From: Vibrio marisflavi CECT 7928
Lineage (GTDB): Bacteria > Pseudomonadota > Gammaproteobacteria > Enterobacterales > Vibrionaceae
Direction of reading: 5' to 3'
Length of the DNA: 64,000 nt
NCBI RefSeq assembly: GCF_921294215.1
Contig: NZ_CAKLDM010000001.1
Span: forward strand, 1,054,001-1,118,000
The notes beneath the pieces were generated by a model. That model had not been told where the DNA came from and ran no database searches. It was given only the letters and a program-made list of their open reading frames with translations. The position numbers and the translations under genes are program-made. Position 1 is the stretch's first letter, and each line of letters starts with the position of its first letter. Positions 26,238 to 34,889 of this stretch are shown piece by piece.

Positions 26238-26669
26238 CTATAGCGTCATATGCAGAATTGGAAATGGTTTGCCCATATCATCGACAGGAGAACGTGATAC
26301 CAGTTTAAAACCCATATGCTCGTAAAAACCTACAGCCAAAGGGTTCTGTTCGTTCACGTCAACCTTGCTTACTCCAAGTTTTTGAATTGCATATTGAAGT
26401 AGCACTTTACCGACACCTTGACCTCTTGCTTCATTTAAAATGAATAGCATTTCAATCTTGCAGTCATGGATCCCAATAAATCCTAGAATTGACCCACTCT
26501 CACCTTTTACACATTTTAATGTCACAGCAGGGAAGGCTTGTTCGATGATAATCGGCTTAAAAAACTCAATATCTTCTTCTGATATGAAATCATGAGTCGC
26601 TCGGACTGAGCTTTCCCAAACATCAAGCATTTCTGCGTAAGATTCAGGAAGCACATTTTCTACAATCAT
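26238..26669 (-). CDS. GNAT-family acetyltransferase
   Basis: The start at 26669 (MIVENVLPESY) gives 143 residues. The fold shows the GNAT features: substrate part R-A-T-H-D-F-I-S-E-E-D, the acetyl-CoA loop L-N-E-A-R-G-Q-G-V-G-K-V-L-L (motif A, R-x2-G-x-G/A), and the C-terminal N-P-L-A-V-G-F-Y-E-H-M-G-F. It resembles small YjaB-like or PhnO-like N-acetyltransferases. The acceptor cannot be predicted. It stands alone, convergent with narL. Confidence 0.85.
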   Translation of the reverse strand: MIVENVLPESYAEMLDVWESSVRATHDFISEEDIEFFKPIIIEQAFPAVTLKCVKGESGSILGFIGIHDCKIEMLFILNEARGQGVGKVLLQYAIQKLGVSKVDVNEQNPLAVGFYEHMGFKLVSRSPVDDMGKPFPILHMTL

Positions 26670-26760
26670 AGTATTGTCTCTTAAGTTGACTGAAATCATG
26701 TGCAGCGCGCATGAATTCTATTTTTAATAAATCAAATAGTCTAGTGCTTAAGTATCCACT

Positions 26761-27690
26761 TCATCTCAAGATCGATTTTTCAGTAGTCAAATCAGCTTTT
26801 GACTTCAGTCTGTGATTTTTCTGATTTGTGTTTATCTTAATTACGATTTGAGGGATAAGAGCAACGACAACCATACCGGCCATGAGCGCATATTGGGGAA
26901 GAGAATAAGTATTATTGAGTAGAAGGTAGCCACTTAATACCCCTGCAATTGGATTGGCAATATTACCAAAGGTAAAGTCGACAACTGACATATCTTGCAG
27001 TAACCAAACACTGAAACCATAACCAAACGCGCTAGTTACAATGATTATCCACAACAAACCGATAAGATTTTTCAAGTCAAAGTGCGCGAACGCTTCAACG
27101 TAAGGATGTGGGTTAATTCCAACAGCCACTATATTGGCGATGATGAGCGCGATACCTGCAAATAACAGCTCCCAAGTGATAATTGTCCACCAATGAAGAT
27201 GCTTACCCGCTTTTCTAGTCAAGTTACTACCTACCACAATACAGATGATGGCACCAAGCAGGGCAAGTAGACCGATTGGGTTCAACTTCATGCTACCTGG
27301 ATTGAATAGTAAATAAGCCAGAATTATTAACATAATGCCTGAAATCACTTCAACAACAGAGGGCTTTTTCCTTAAGAAAATCACTTGATAAATCATTGCA
27401 AATACGGGGACAGATATCATACCAACGCCCGATATTGCTGCTGGAAGAGTCGTTGCCATAACAAAAATTAGCGCAAAGAAAATGGCAATGTTAATCAAGC
27501 CTAGAATCGCTAACGACCTATGATGCTCAAATTTAGGAAATGAAGGTTTAATCGCTAAAAATAACAATCCAGCTGGCAACGCTCGAATCAAGGCTAAGAG
27601 CAAAGGCGGGAAGTTTGGCACGGTATATTGCGCGACTGCGTAACATGTACCCCAAACGAAATAAATTACAAATGCAAAAACAAAGTTCAT
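26761..27690 (-). CDS. EamA/DMT-family transporter
   Basis: A 309-residue inner membrane protein with ten membrane segments in two EamA halves (about 1-135 and 145-290). The first half begins F-A-F-V-I-Y-F-V-W-G-T-C-Y-A-V-A-Q-Y, typical of the family, which exports amino acids or other metabolites, or drugs. The ends have basic K-rich tails on the cytoplasmic side. It is divergent from a MarR regulator with two palindromes between them, so expression is probably repressed by that regulator. Confidence 0.86.
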   Translation of the reverse strand: MNFVFAFVIYFVWGTCYAVAQYTVPNFPPLLLALIRALPAGLLFLAIKPSFPKFEHHRSLAILGLINIAIFFALIFVMATTLPAAISGVGMISVPVFAMIYQVIFLRKKPSVVEVISGIMLIILAYLLFNPGSMKLNPIGLLALLGAIICIVVGSNLTRKAGKHLHWWTIITWELLFAGIALIIANIVAVGINPHPYVEAFAHFDLKNLIGLLWIIIVTSAFGYGFSVWLLQDMSVVDFTFGNIANPIAGVLSGYLLLNNTYSLPQYALMAGMVVVALIPQIVIKINTNQKNHRLKSKADLTTEKSILR

Positions 27691-27697
27691 AAAAAGT

Positions 27698-27773
27698 ATC
27701 TCAACGTAAAGATAAATTATGTAAGCATGGTACTTCCACTTTTGATTGATGTAAAGTATCTTTATATAAAGAT
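27698..27773. promoter_or_regulatory. Two palindromic operators between EamA and MarR genes
   Basis: ATCTTTATATAAAGAT (27758-27773) is a perfect 16-bp palindrome. ATCTCAACGTAAAGAT (27698-27713) shares its outer bases, and both are preceded by AAGT and followed by an AAATTA stretch. The copies are 60 bases apart and each lies beside one of the divergent genes, as for a MarR dimer controlling both. Confidence 0.75.
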
Positions 27774-27797
27774 TAAATTAGTGTAGGTCACAGCTCC

Positions 27798-28271
27798 ATG
27801 GCTCCAAAATCCGTAGATACAATCATCGAACAGTTGCACAACGAGATACCTGAGGTAGAAATATTAGCCACTGAGGTTATCGCTAGGATGATTCGAATTG
27901 CCAAGAAACTTGATGTCGAACTAGGCGCACTTCACAAACAGTATGGTTTAAAAAAGGGGGAATTTGACGTTATCGCCACTTTGAGACGAGCAGGAAAGCC
28001 GTACCAATTGACACCTACAGAGTTACTTAACTCCTTACTATTAACGTCTGGAGCAATGACCAACCGCTTAGATAGACTAGAAGGTAAAGGACTAATTAAA
28101 AGAACGCATAGTCAGTCTGATAGGCGTAGTATCATCGTCGAACTAACCAAGTGTGGGTATCAGCTCTTTGATGAAATGTTTGACGAGAATATCGAACTAC
28201 AAAAACGGTTAGTTTCTTCGGTTGAAAATAAAGAGCAATTAAACCATCTCCTTAAAAGTTGGGAAATTTAA
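27798..28271 (+). CDS. MarR-family transcriptional regulator
   Basis: A 157-residue winged-helix regulator. The DNA-binding core reads G-E-F-D-V-I-A-T-L-R-R, L-T-P-T-E-L-L-N-S-L-L-L-T-S-G-A-M-T-N-R-L-D-R-L-E-x-K-G-L-I and the wing R-x-H-S-Q-S-D-R-R-S-I-I-V-E-L-T. The first and last 40 residues form the dimerisation helices. Its probable target is the divergent EamA transporter gene; the inducer is unknown. Confidence 0.9.
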   Translation: MAPKSVDTIIEQLHNEIPEVEILATEVIARMIRIAKKLDVELGALHKQYGLKKGEFDVIATLRRAGKPYQLTPTELLNSLLLTSGAMTNRLDRLEGKGLIKRTHSQSDRRSIIVELTKCGYQLFDEMFDENIELQKRLVSSVENKEQLNHLLKSWEI

Positions 28272-28292
28272 TCGTGCATAGATAATGCTCCT

Positions 28293-28324
28293 AGAGCCCT
28301 TGTAGTGAAAGCTACGAAGGCTCT
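28293..28324. terminator. Hairpin between MarR and usher genes
   Basis: AGAGCCCTTGTAG and CTACGAAGGCTCT pair over 13 positions with one mismatch and one G-U, with loop TGAAAG. It lies between the ends of two convergent genes and probably serves both. Confidence 0.6.
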
Positions 28325-28336
28325 TCTATCTCAATT

Positions 28337-31045
28337 TCATGCATTACGCGCGTTGTCCGACACAATCTGAGTAGAGACATATCGCTCCCCTACAAAGTAG
28401 GATCGATATTTACTAAACATTTGTTCGAAATACCCAACGTGTTTGGATGCAAAGTTTGTACTTCTGTACTCCATTAACTCGGGTGAAATGTGGTTCGCTA
28501 GACAATTTTTGTCTACATATTGCTCTTTATGAGAGCGGAGGGCATGTAACTCTCCCCTTTCAATACTCATCTCCCTATCAATGCTCGCTTCCCTGCCAAT
28601 ACTTTTGTTGGTAGCAATGGCTATATTGTTCTGGCTGGTCTCCCCTATTTTGGGTGCATGAGTGATAGCCAATTTGCTAAGGTGAACCACCATATCCTGG
28701 TTAGGTGTATAATGCCCTTCAATAGTTTCGCCCTTTTGTTCGCCCGTAAGAACTACAACCTTAAGTGACTGGCTTGTTGTCGATAAGTAAAGCAGTCCAC
28801 CATTACCCAAAACACTCCTCTCTTCGCCACTAGAGGTATAGACTTCTACCGCAGTTCCTGCCTCTAGAGGCTTGCCTTGTGGGTCTTTTATATGTGCCAA
28901 AACATAATGGATAGGTTCGATATCAAACTTGAGTAATTCACCAGATCGATAAGCAGGCATCACCTTAAAGCTTGTATCCATCTCTTTTAAGTTCATGGCG
29001 ATATCAGGGGAAATTCCTATTGTACTTTCTGTATAGGAAGGTAAGTCTGGAATAATATAGACACCATTAGAATTAGATTTACCATGTTCTACTCCGTTCG
29101 AGCGCACTCCAACTCCACGAAAGCTCGACGTATCAACTACCGCAAACGCATTTTGTAGAGTTGGGGTAGAAAAGAGCTGATTATCCATCCAAACAAGCCC
29201 ACCATTTGCATTTACGGTAAACTGATTCTCTGTGTCGCTGCGGTATAGGCTAGCGCTGTAGTCACCATGTTGACCGCCATTGAGATAAATCGAAGCAGAC
29301 TGTTTATCTTCATGACTTTCCATATAGTGGGTGTTAGATAGTTGGGTCGATAGCGCTTGATCTGATTGCAATTGCGTTGTAGTTGAGAAAGAAAGCGTAT
29401 TGTCGTCACTAGTTTGACTACTCGTGTAGCGATTACTTACATTACTATGCTCAAAAGAGTAACTAAGCCCCATGTTAACTGACCAAGAGCCATTGTTCGA
29501 TTGGTTAGCTTGGTAATTAGAGTAGACTGATAGCCCGCGATATAAATTGGCATTAATTTCAGCCGTGTACGTGTGGTACGAAGGTGAGGAGTCAATGGCA
29601 CTTTGATAGATAACGCTCGTTGAGAGTGTTGCAATGTGTCCGAGTGGAGCGTGGAGACTAATGCCCGCTTGATACTCGTTACAACTTGGCTCTGAATTGT
29701 CTGAGTTGCTATTCGTTGGTATGGAAGACAATTGGACAAAGTTTGCAGAATTTCTTTGATAATTGATATTTATCCCATAGTGATTGCGGGAAACCTGGTA
29801 TCCCACCCCTACTAAGCTTCCAATACCCGAATGATTATGGCTAGTGCCAGTGTCGAGCGTGAAGGTCCCATACTGCCCTGATCCGAAGTACTGCGTAAAA
29901 CCTACGGTTTGTTGGTTAAGAAAAAGGCTTGAATGTACTTCAGAAGTCCAATATGGACTCATTCCATATTTATAATTGCCAACAGCAGTCCATTCGCCAT
30001 ACATATTGCTATTCGTACCATACTCTTCTCTCAAACTTCCGAACTGAAATGAATAGCTAGATATCCCAGGTTTAAGCAGGTTGTCACTAGCGAAGTATGG
30101 GATTTGATAGGTAGTACTATTGCCATTTTTATCTTGAGATTTGACGGTAATAGTACCAAAACCATTATTGACTGGAATGTTATAAAACTGGAATCCACCT
30201 GGGTTGGTTTGGTAGTTACCTACAGAAACGCCATTGACCTGCAAGTTTACATCTTGTGGTAGTGTTGAGCTTTCACTGACACTGGGTAAAGCACGAACAT
30301 CAATCTTAGGGTTTAATTCATAATTTTTGTAAAAGCTGATGCCCGCGAAGTTACTGCTACCCCCCCAATGAGCTGAACTTGTCGTTGAATCTCCTAGTTC
30401 TAAGGTTGAAAGTGCATGCCAGAAATCTTTTCGCCATGTTGAATCTAAGCGAGTCCATTTAGATGTATCGTAAGCGCTATTAGAAGCCGAGATGGGTTTC
30501 CAAACGGATGTTTGTCTGAAAAAGCCAGCCTGTGAAGTAAACACTCCTAACTCTGTAGAAATAGAAGAGTCAAAGTTGTTCGAGCCACTGAAGGTCGAGC
30601 TAGAAACATTATAGTTAAGAAATACTCCATTAGCTGATTGTGGCTCCAAGTTAGGGTGAGCATGACTGTTGTATACATTGTGACTAGCCAATTTATATCG
30701 CCAAGATGGAAAGTTGATAGAGAGGTTTTGTGAGTGTGGGTCCCAACTTACCTTAGATTTATTAATAACGATAAATTGATGTTGGTGTAACTGCAGTTCT
30801 TTAAGGTCGTGTAAGTCCACTACGCCCAACCTTTTTAACAGTTGCTCAGAGATCCAAAACTGATTACTTGTTTCACAAACAGGTGATAGTTGTTGTGTTT
30901 GACCGTTAATTGTGACACCTGCAATTACAGGAGTCGCATGTGATGCTACACAAATAGCAGGTATATTCTCTTTGTTATCTGCCCAACATGGAAAAGCAGT
31001 TAACGTAAGAATTAGTGCCAAGGTATTGTGAAAAATAAATTTCAT
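28337..31045 (-). CDS. Outer-membrane usher of an archaic chaperone-usher pilus
   Basis: A 902-residue protein with a signal peptide cleaved after C-W-A (residue 22). It has an N-terminal periplasmic domain with V-I-A-G-V-T-I-N-G and the strand R-L-G-V-V-D-L, then a 24-strand beta barrel with plug domain (segment F-Q-F-Y-N-I-P-V-N-N-G-F-G), and C-terminal beta domains (S-F-R-G-V-G-V-R-S-N-G-V, I-I-P-D-L-P-S-Y). It assembles and secretes pilin-chaperone complexes. The last ~110 residues after H-Y-T-P-N-Q-D-M-V-V-H-L-S-K-L form a polar, charged tail with repeated E-R and I-G-R-E / I-D-R-E / I-E-R-G elements that typical ushers lack. Last gene of a four-gene operon. Confidence 0.88.
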   Translation of the reverse strand: MKFIFHNTLALILTLTAFPCWADNKENIPAICVASHATPVIAGVTINGQTQQLSPVCETSNQFWISEQLLKRLGVVDLHDLKELQLHQHQFIVINKSKVSWDPHSQNLSINFPSWRYKLASHNVYNSHAHPNLEPQSANGVFLNYNVSSSTFSGSNNFDSSISTELGVFTSQAGFFRQTSVWKPISASNSAYDTSKWTRLDSTWRKDFWHALSTLELGDSTTSSAHWGGSSNFAGISFYKNYELNPKIDVRALPSVSESSTLPQDVNLQVNGVSVGNYQTNPGGFQFYNIPVNNGFGTITVKSQDKNGNSTTYQIPYFASDNLLKPGISSYSFQFGSLREEYGTNSNMYGEWTAVGNYKYGMSPYWTSEVHSSLFLNQQTVGFTQYFGSGQYGTFTLDTGTSHNHSGIGSLVGVGYQVSRNHYGININYQRNSANFVQLSSIPTNSNSDNSEPSCNEYQAGISLHAPLGHIATLSTSVIYQSAIDSSPSYHTYTAEINANLYRGLSVYSNYQANQSNNGSWSVNMGLSYSFEHSNVSNRYTSSQTSDDNTLSFSTTTQLQSDQALSTQLSNTHYMESHEDKQSASIYLNGGQHGDYSASLYRSDTENQFTVNANGGLVWMDNQLFSTPTLQNAFAVVDTSSFRGVGVRSNGVEHGKSNSNGVYIIPDLPSYTESTIGISPDIAMNLKEMDTSFKVMPAYRSGELLKFDIEPIHYVLAHIKDPQGKPLEAGTAVEVYTSSGEERSVLGNGGLLYLSTTSQSLKVVVLTGEQKGETIEGHYTPNQDMVVHLSKLAITHAPKIGETSQNNIAIATNKSIGREASIDREMSIERGELHALRSHKEQYVDKNCLANHISPELMEYRSTNFASKHVGYFEQMFSKYRSYFVGERYVSTQIVSDNARNA

Positions 31046-31127
31046 CTCAATTCATGTATAAATTGACTAAAGAACAAAGCCAGCTAGAAAATTACACTGT
31101 CTGGCTTTGCTGTTGGTATTAAAGCAC

Positions 31128-31640
31128 TTAACCTAGTAGGTAGTTCAGACTGTATTTAAGTGGAATTGAGCGGCTAATTTGTTGTGGAGGTGCATTCCTA
31201 TCTATCGTTAAAGAAGCATACAAAGGGATCCAGCCTGACTCTCCATGGCGGTTGCGAATTGAAAATGTTCCTTTGATAACTTGGGTGCCAAATGGAGTAT
31301 TACCTAACGGGGCACTATGACTTGCATTGGCATACAGTGAGTAAGAAGCTCCGTTTTCAGTATGTTCTAATTGATGATTGGATTGCCATATTCTGTAACC
31401 AATTGTCCCATCACTAAGGTTTGCTCCCCCACATAAAATTCTGAATGCGCCGATAGCAGGCGAGGAGGAGCCTCGGCGCACATAACCAAATGCAATGTCT
31501 TTTACTTGGACATTGCAACTACTATTCAAAATAATAGAATTGCTTTCCGTGACAGCCAGCACTTTAGTAGCAGTTAAGATGGCTATAGTAAAAGCTAGTA
31601 ACTGGCAGCAAATGTTTTTGGATTTGTAGAAATATTTCAT
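31128..31640 (-). CDS. Spore-coat-U-like minor pilus subunit
   Basis: The start at 31640 (MKYFYKSKN) gives 170 residues; an upstream GTG-like start adds five. A signal peptide is cleaved near T-K-V-L-A. The mature part has the SCPU pattern of archaic (Csu-type) pilins: N-S-S-C-N-V-Q-V-K-D-I-A-F-G-Y-V-R at the N-terminus, a second cysteine in F-R-I-L-C-G-G-A, and a C-terminal beta strand L-K-Y-S-L-N-Y-L-L-G. Likely a tip or adaptor subunit. Between the chaperone and usher genes. Confidence 0.78.
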   Translation of the reverse strand: MKYFYKSKNICCQLLAFTIAILTATKVLAVTESNSIILNSSCNVQVKDIAFGYVRRGSSSPAIGAFRILCGGANLSDGTIGYRIWQSNHQLEHTENGASYSLYANASHSAPLGNTPFGTQVIKGTFSIRNRHGESGWIPLYASLTIDRNAPPQQISRSIPLKYSLNYLLG

Positions 31641-31673
31641 TAGAACTATCGTCAACTAAGAACGTATCAAAGC

Positions 31674-32363
31674 CTATTGGGGCAGTGTGATCGTTTTACT
31701 GGTTTGTCTTTTAAAGTCATAAATACTCTGAGAAATTGAGGTGATCTTCTTATCGGCTGGCGTTGAAATATGGAGTGTTTGGCCAGGAAATACATAGGCG
31801 ACCCTTTGCTTGGGTTTGTGTGTCACCCCATGATCATCTGTAAAAAGACACTTTTTAAAGCTGATAATGCTATTGCCAGTATTGGTAAATACGAGTTGGT
31901 GAGAATTTTTTAAGTAGTTCCAATGCCATTGCGTGTTCAATGGTTGTTTTGGAAATACCACAACTGGAATATTGACGCTATAAAGCACTTGCATACCAGT
32001 GTTGATATTTTTGCTCATCAACTCATTTTGAGGAAGTTGCTGTATTTCCAACCTATACCCTTTGACATCCTGAGAATGATTTTTGGTAAATAGCCCAACT
32101 CGAATTGATTGAGAGCCATGTGCGGATATAGTAAAAACCGTTGGGGATGGGAATAGATCAAATGTCTTAACTTGATGTCGCCTATTAGTATCTTGCCAAA
32201 CATATACTGATGCCTGATAGCTTTTAGCTTCACTTGAGTTATTTCTAATATTTATCGTTTCAATGTTACTATTATGTGAATATGCTAACGAGGTACGGTC
32301 GATTTGGAGTGCATTACAAATTGGTGATAAAAAAATAAAAATCAAGAATAAGAAAAATTTCAT
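31674..32363 (-). CDS. Periplasmic pilus chaperone (PapD-like)
   Basis: A 229-residue protein with a signal peptide cleaved after C-N-A (residue 18). The mature N-terminal immunoglobulin domain has strand features Y-Q-A-S-V-Y-V-W-Q, F-T-I-S-A-H-G-S-Q-S-I-R-V-G and the G1 strand Y-S-V-N-I-P-V-V-V-F-P, with the family's alternating hydrophobics that complete the pilin fold. It should carry the two SCPU pilins of this operon to the usher. Placed between the major pilin and minor subunit genes. Confidence 0.85.
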   Translation of the reverse strand: MKFFLFLIFIFLSPICNALQIDRTSLAYSHNSNIETINIRNNSSEAKSYQASVYVWQDTNRRHQVKTFDLFPSPTVFTISAHGSQSIRVGLFTKNHSQDVKGYRLEIQQLPQNELMSKNINTGMQVLYSVNIPVVVFPKQPLNTQWHWNYLKNSHQLVFTNTGNSIISFKKCLFTDDHGVTHKPKQRVAYVFPGQTLHISTPADKKITSISQSIYDFKRQTSKTITLPQ

Positions 32364-32436
32364 TTAAAGACTCTAGTGAATATAAATACAATAGCGTTTA
32401 AGTTAACTCGTTATTAACCTAACCCATGAAATGAAG

Positions 32437-32468
32437 AAGATTGCAGTATAGGTATAAACTGCAATCTT
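32437..32468 (-). terminator. Intercistronic hairpin after the major pilin gene
   Basis: AAGATTGCAGT / ACTGCAATCTT, a perfect 11-bp stem with a 10-base loop, about 25 bases after the pilin stop. Only a weak T-run follows. It may protect or partly terminate the pilin message so that the pilin is made in excess of the downstream proteins. Confidence 0.6.
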
Positions 32469-32493
32469 ATTTAATTTCTACTACGATTAAAGT

Positions 32494-33006
32494 TTAGTAA
32501 TAAACTTCAAATGTTACAGTTCCTTTATATGTAGCGGCATTCTCACCAGTGAACTTGGCAGTCTGAGCATAAACGGTTGCAGTTCCAGTATGGTCATCTA
32601 AGGTTACTGGTAATGGCACAGGGTTTGTTGAACCTTCACTAGTTATCGCTGTTTTGTAATCTGAATCTGTATATAGATTAAATGCGACTTGATCGTTACC
32701 GTCATTATCATTCGTAAGTGAATGAGTATCTGACTTAGTATAAATATCAGGTGCACTCCCTGGCACGTAACAGTTTGTCAATGTCAATGTTTCGGTGGCC
32801 TGTTGTACTGCGCTAGGGTCACTACCATCACCGGTAGGGCTAAAGTTAGCAACTGAACTACCTGATAATGTACATTCGGGTTTAATTGCCGCATAAAAGG
32901 TTACGTCAAGCGTATTACCTATTTGAGTTGGCTGATCTACGTCAGCGTTAGCGGCGAATGGTAATACGCCGGCGATCATTAAGGCTAGTAAACTTATTTT
33001 TTTCAT
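32494..33006 (-). CDS. Major pilin, archaic chaperone-usher (spore-coat-U domain)
   Basis: A 170-residue protein with a clear signal peptide cleaved after A-N-A (residue 21). The mature protein reads D-V-T-F-Y-A-A-I-K-P-E-C-T-L-S-G at its start and a second cysteine in L-T-N-C-Y-V-P-G, which probably form the disulfide of the pilin fold. The C-terminus ends Y-K-G-T-V-T-F-E-V-Y-Y, the usual beta-zipper strand bound by the chaperone. First gene of the operon, so the pilus shaft subunit. Ribosome binding site AGAGAAC upstream. Confidence 0.85.
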   Translation of the reverse strand: MKKISLLALMIAGVLPFAANADVDQPTQIGNTLDVTFYAAIKPECTLSGSSVANFSPTGDGSDPSAVQQATETLTLTNCYVPGSAPDIYTKSDTHSLTNDNDGNDQVAFNLYTDSDYKTAITSEGSTNPVPLPVTLDDHTGTATVYAQTAKFTGENAATYKGTVTFEVYY

Positions 33007-33612
33007 TTTTCGTTCTCTTTATTACTGTTGTATCAAATTCCCCGGACAAACTAATATAACCACTTATAGTGTCAACGTTTTTCCCTAATAATTAATCACA
33101 ATATCTACTATGATAAAATTATAGTGAATTTAATTTTCCAATAATAAAGAATAACAGCGTTAATACTTGCTTAATTAACTAATTCTGGTCAATTAATTAC
33201 CTTTGAAAGTAAATATAAGAATTGCAGAAATAACACTATTATTTTTGACTACCATCTTACTGATTTTCTCCCTACTTGGGTTTTGTTACTTAGTTCGATG
33301 GGACCATATTCGGCGCTTACGATCTCCCAATCACTACTTATAACCTCATACGTAAACGTCATTGAAAAACAAAAAGTGGAATCTGTACTGTAATGCCTAA
33401 CAAATTGCGGGACGTCGACATTCTGGATTAATGAACAGGCAATAAGCCTCCGCCTTGAGCAATGGAGTTGCTTTATGGTAACTAGGCTACTGAAGTTTAA
33501 GCACAATATCTTTTACGGAAAGAAGTATGCAAAGCGTGCTGTAAGCTACAGAAACCTTATCAATACATTCATTTTGCTCAGCTGGCAGCCGTTTAAATGA
33601 GTTTATTGAAAA
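33007..33612. other. 600-base intergenic region with no clear gene
   Basis: The left 230 bases are very AT-rich and should hold the pilus promoter. The right half has open frames on both strands. On the plus strand a 68-codon frame without ATG at its head (about 33394-33600) reads plausibly (L-L-K-F-K-H-N-I-F-Y-G-K-K-Y-A-K-R) and ends TGA before the LacI gene. On the minus strand an 85-codon frame from GTG also exists. Neither has a ribosome binding site. This may be a remnant. Confidence 0.4.
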
Positions 33613-34641
33613 TTAGTTTAGAGCTGTACTCGCACGTTGTATTAGCTTGAAGCCTACCTGGGTAGATTTATCCACTGGTTTACATTTAATAGCCTGTAAT
33701 AGCTTATCTGCTGCTTGTATCCCCATTTGCTCATAGTCAAACTCTGCGCTAGTCAAACTTGGATATGCATGCTCACCCATTGAGGAGCCTTCCAGACAAA
33801 TGATTGCCATATTGGTTGGTACTTTAAGCACTCGCCTATGACACTCAAATAAAGCACCAATCGCGATTTCTTCGTGGCTACAAACCAAGGCATTCAGGTT
33901 AGAATCACGTAACATCAACTGCGCTAACCCTTCAGCGCCCAACTGTGAAGAAGGCGCTTCATGGGTGGTAAGAAAATGATCTGGAGCGAGATAGTTTTCT
34001 ATCATCGCACTTTGCCAACCCTGTAATTTACGCTGCATTGTAAAGTGATTCCCTCTCGCACCAATAAACGCTATGTTCTTGAATCCTCTTTCAATTAAGT
34101 GTTTGGTACAGGTTTTCCCCACCTCAAAATAATCGATTCCTATATTGAGATAATTGGCATGCGAGCTCATTTCCGCAATTTCGAGTACAGGAGCATTGAA
34201 TCCTTGCAATAGCTGGCCCGTACGTTGACTATGCTCACTCCCAAATAAGACAACACCTGCAGGTCGGCTTTGTAAGAACGTAGTAAGTAGCTTTTCTTCC
34301 TGCTCAATAGAGTAATCGCTGTATCCAATTAACAGTTGATAGCCCGCTTTGTTCAATGTTTGCTGGAACCTTGGCAGAAATAGCGCACAAGCCTTTTCAA
34401 ATACAGAAGGGATAATAAGAGCAATAGAATAGCTTTCTGCAGACGCCAAAGCACCTGCTGCTTTATTTGGAATATAACCTAGGTCTTCAACCACTTGCTG
34501 AATCTTTTCCCTAAGCTTCTCTGAAACTAATTCTGGCGTTCTTAAAGCTCGTGACACTGTCATTGTGCCCACTCCAGCTTTCTTTGCCACATCAGCCAAG
34601 GTAATACTACCGGTACTTCTTCGTTTGCGGGGTTCGCTCAT
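33613..34641 (-). CDS. LacI-family transcriptional regulator, GntR-like
   Basis: A 342-residue repressor. The N-terminal helix-turn-helix is T-L-A-D-V-A-K-K-A-G-V-G-T-M-T-V-S-R-A-L-R, and the hinge A-A-G-A-L-A-S-A matches the gluconate-repressor subgroup of LacI. The C-terminal sugar-binding domain follows (S-Y-S-I-A-L-I-I-P, A-G-V-V-L-F-G-S, I-G-I-D-Y). Three operator-like palindromes lie in the gap to the divergent PTS genes, so it probably represses those and itself. The effector sugar is unknown. Confidence 0.92.
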   Translation of the reverse strand: MSEPRKRRSTGSITLADVAKKAGVGTMTVSRALRTPELVSEKLREKIQQVVEDLGYIPNKAAGALASAESYSIALIIPSVFEKACALFLPRFQQTLNKAGYQLLIGYSDYSIEQEEKLLTTFLQSRPAGVVLFGSEHSQRTGQLLQGFNAPVLEIAEMSSHANYLNIGIDYFEVGKTCTKHLIERGFKNIAFIGARGNHFTMQRKLQGWQSAMIENYLAPDHFLTTHEAPSSQLGAEGLAQLMLRDSNLNALVCSHEEIAIGALFECHRRVLKVPTNMAIICLEGSSMGEHAYPSLTSAEFDYEQMGIQAADKLLQAIKCKPVDKSTQVGFKLIQRASTALN

Positions 34642-34763
34642 TGTTCTGAATTTTAATCGTTTTTATTTTTGCCGCGCCATCTTACCACAGCACTCTATAG
34701 GGAATGATATTAGCCCATTAGATGTTGATCACAAGCATATGAAACTCAATCAACTTGAGAAAA

Positions 34764-34811
34764 TGATAGCGCTATCACAAACAATGATAACGCTACCAGA
34801 TAGCGCTACCA
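34764..34811. promoter_or_regulatory. Three LacI-type operators
   Basis: TGATAGCGCTATCA (34764-34777) is a perfect 14-bp palindrome with the central CG typical of LacI operators. TGATAACGCTACCA (34785-34798) and AGATAGCGCTACCA (34798-34811) are imperfect copies. The first two starts are 21 bases apart, two helical turns, so dimers sit on the same face. All three lie 80-125 bases before the PTS IIA start. Confidence 0.85.
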
Positions 34812-34889
34812 TTTGCGAGGTTTGTCACGTTTTGTTGTCACATTGATCGCTAGAGTACCCAGCATTGACATAACCAATGGGAAACACAA

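Noticed and set aside
33395..33401. GCCTAAC, which resembles an integron attC end
   Set aside because: No matching GTTAGGC-type partner or internal paired boxes nearby, and no cassette array.
33249..33506. 85-codon minus-strand frame beginning with GTG
   Set aside because: No ribosome binding site, no recognisable motif, and it overlaps another equally plausible frame on the opposite strand; not called as a gene.
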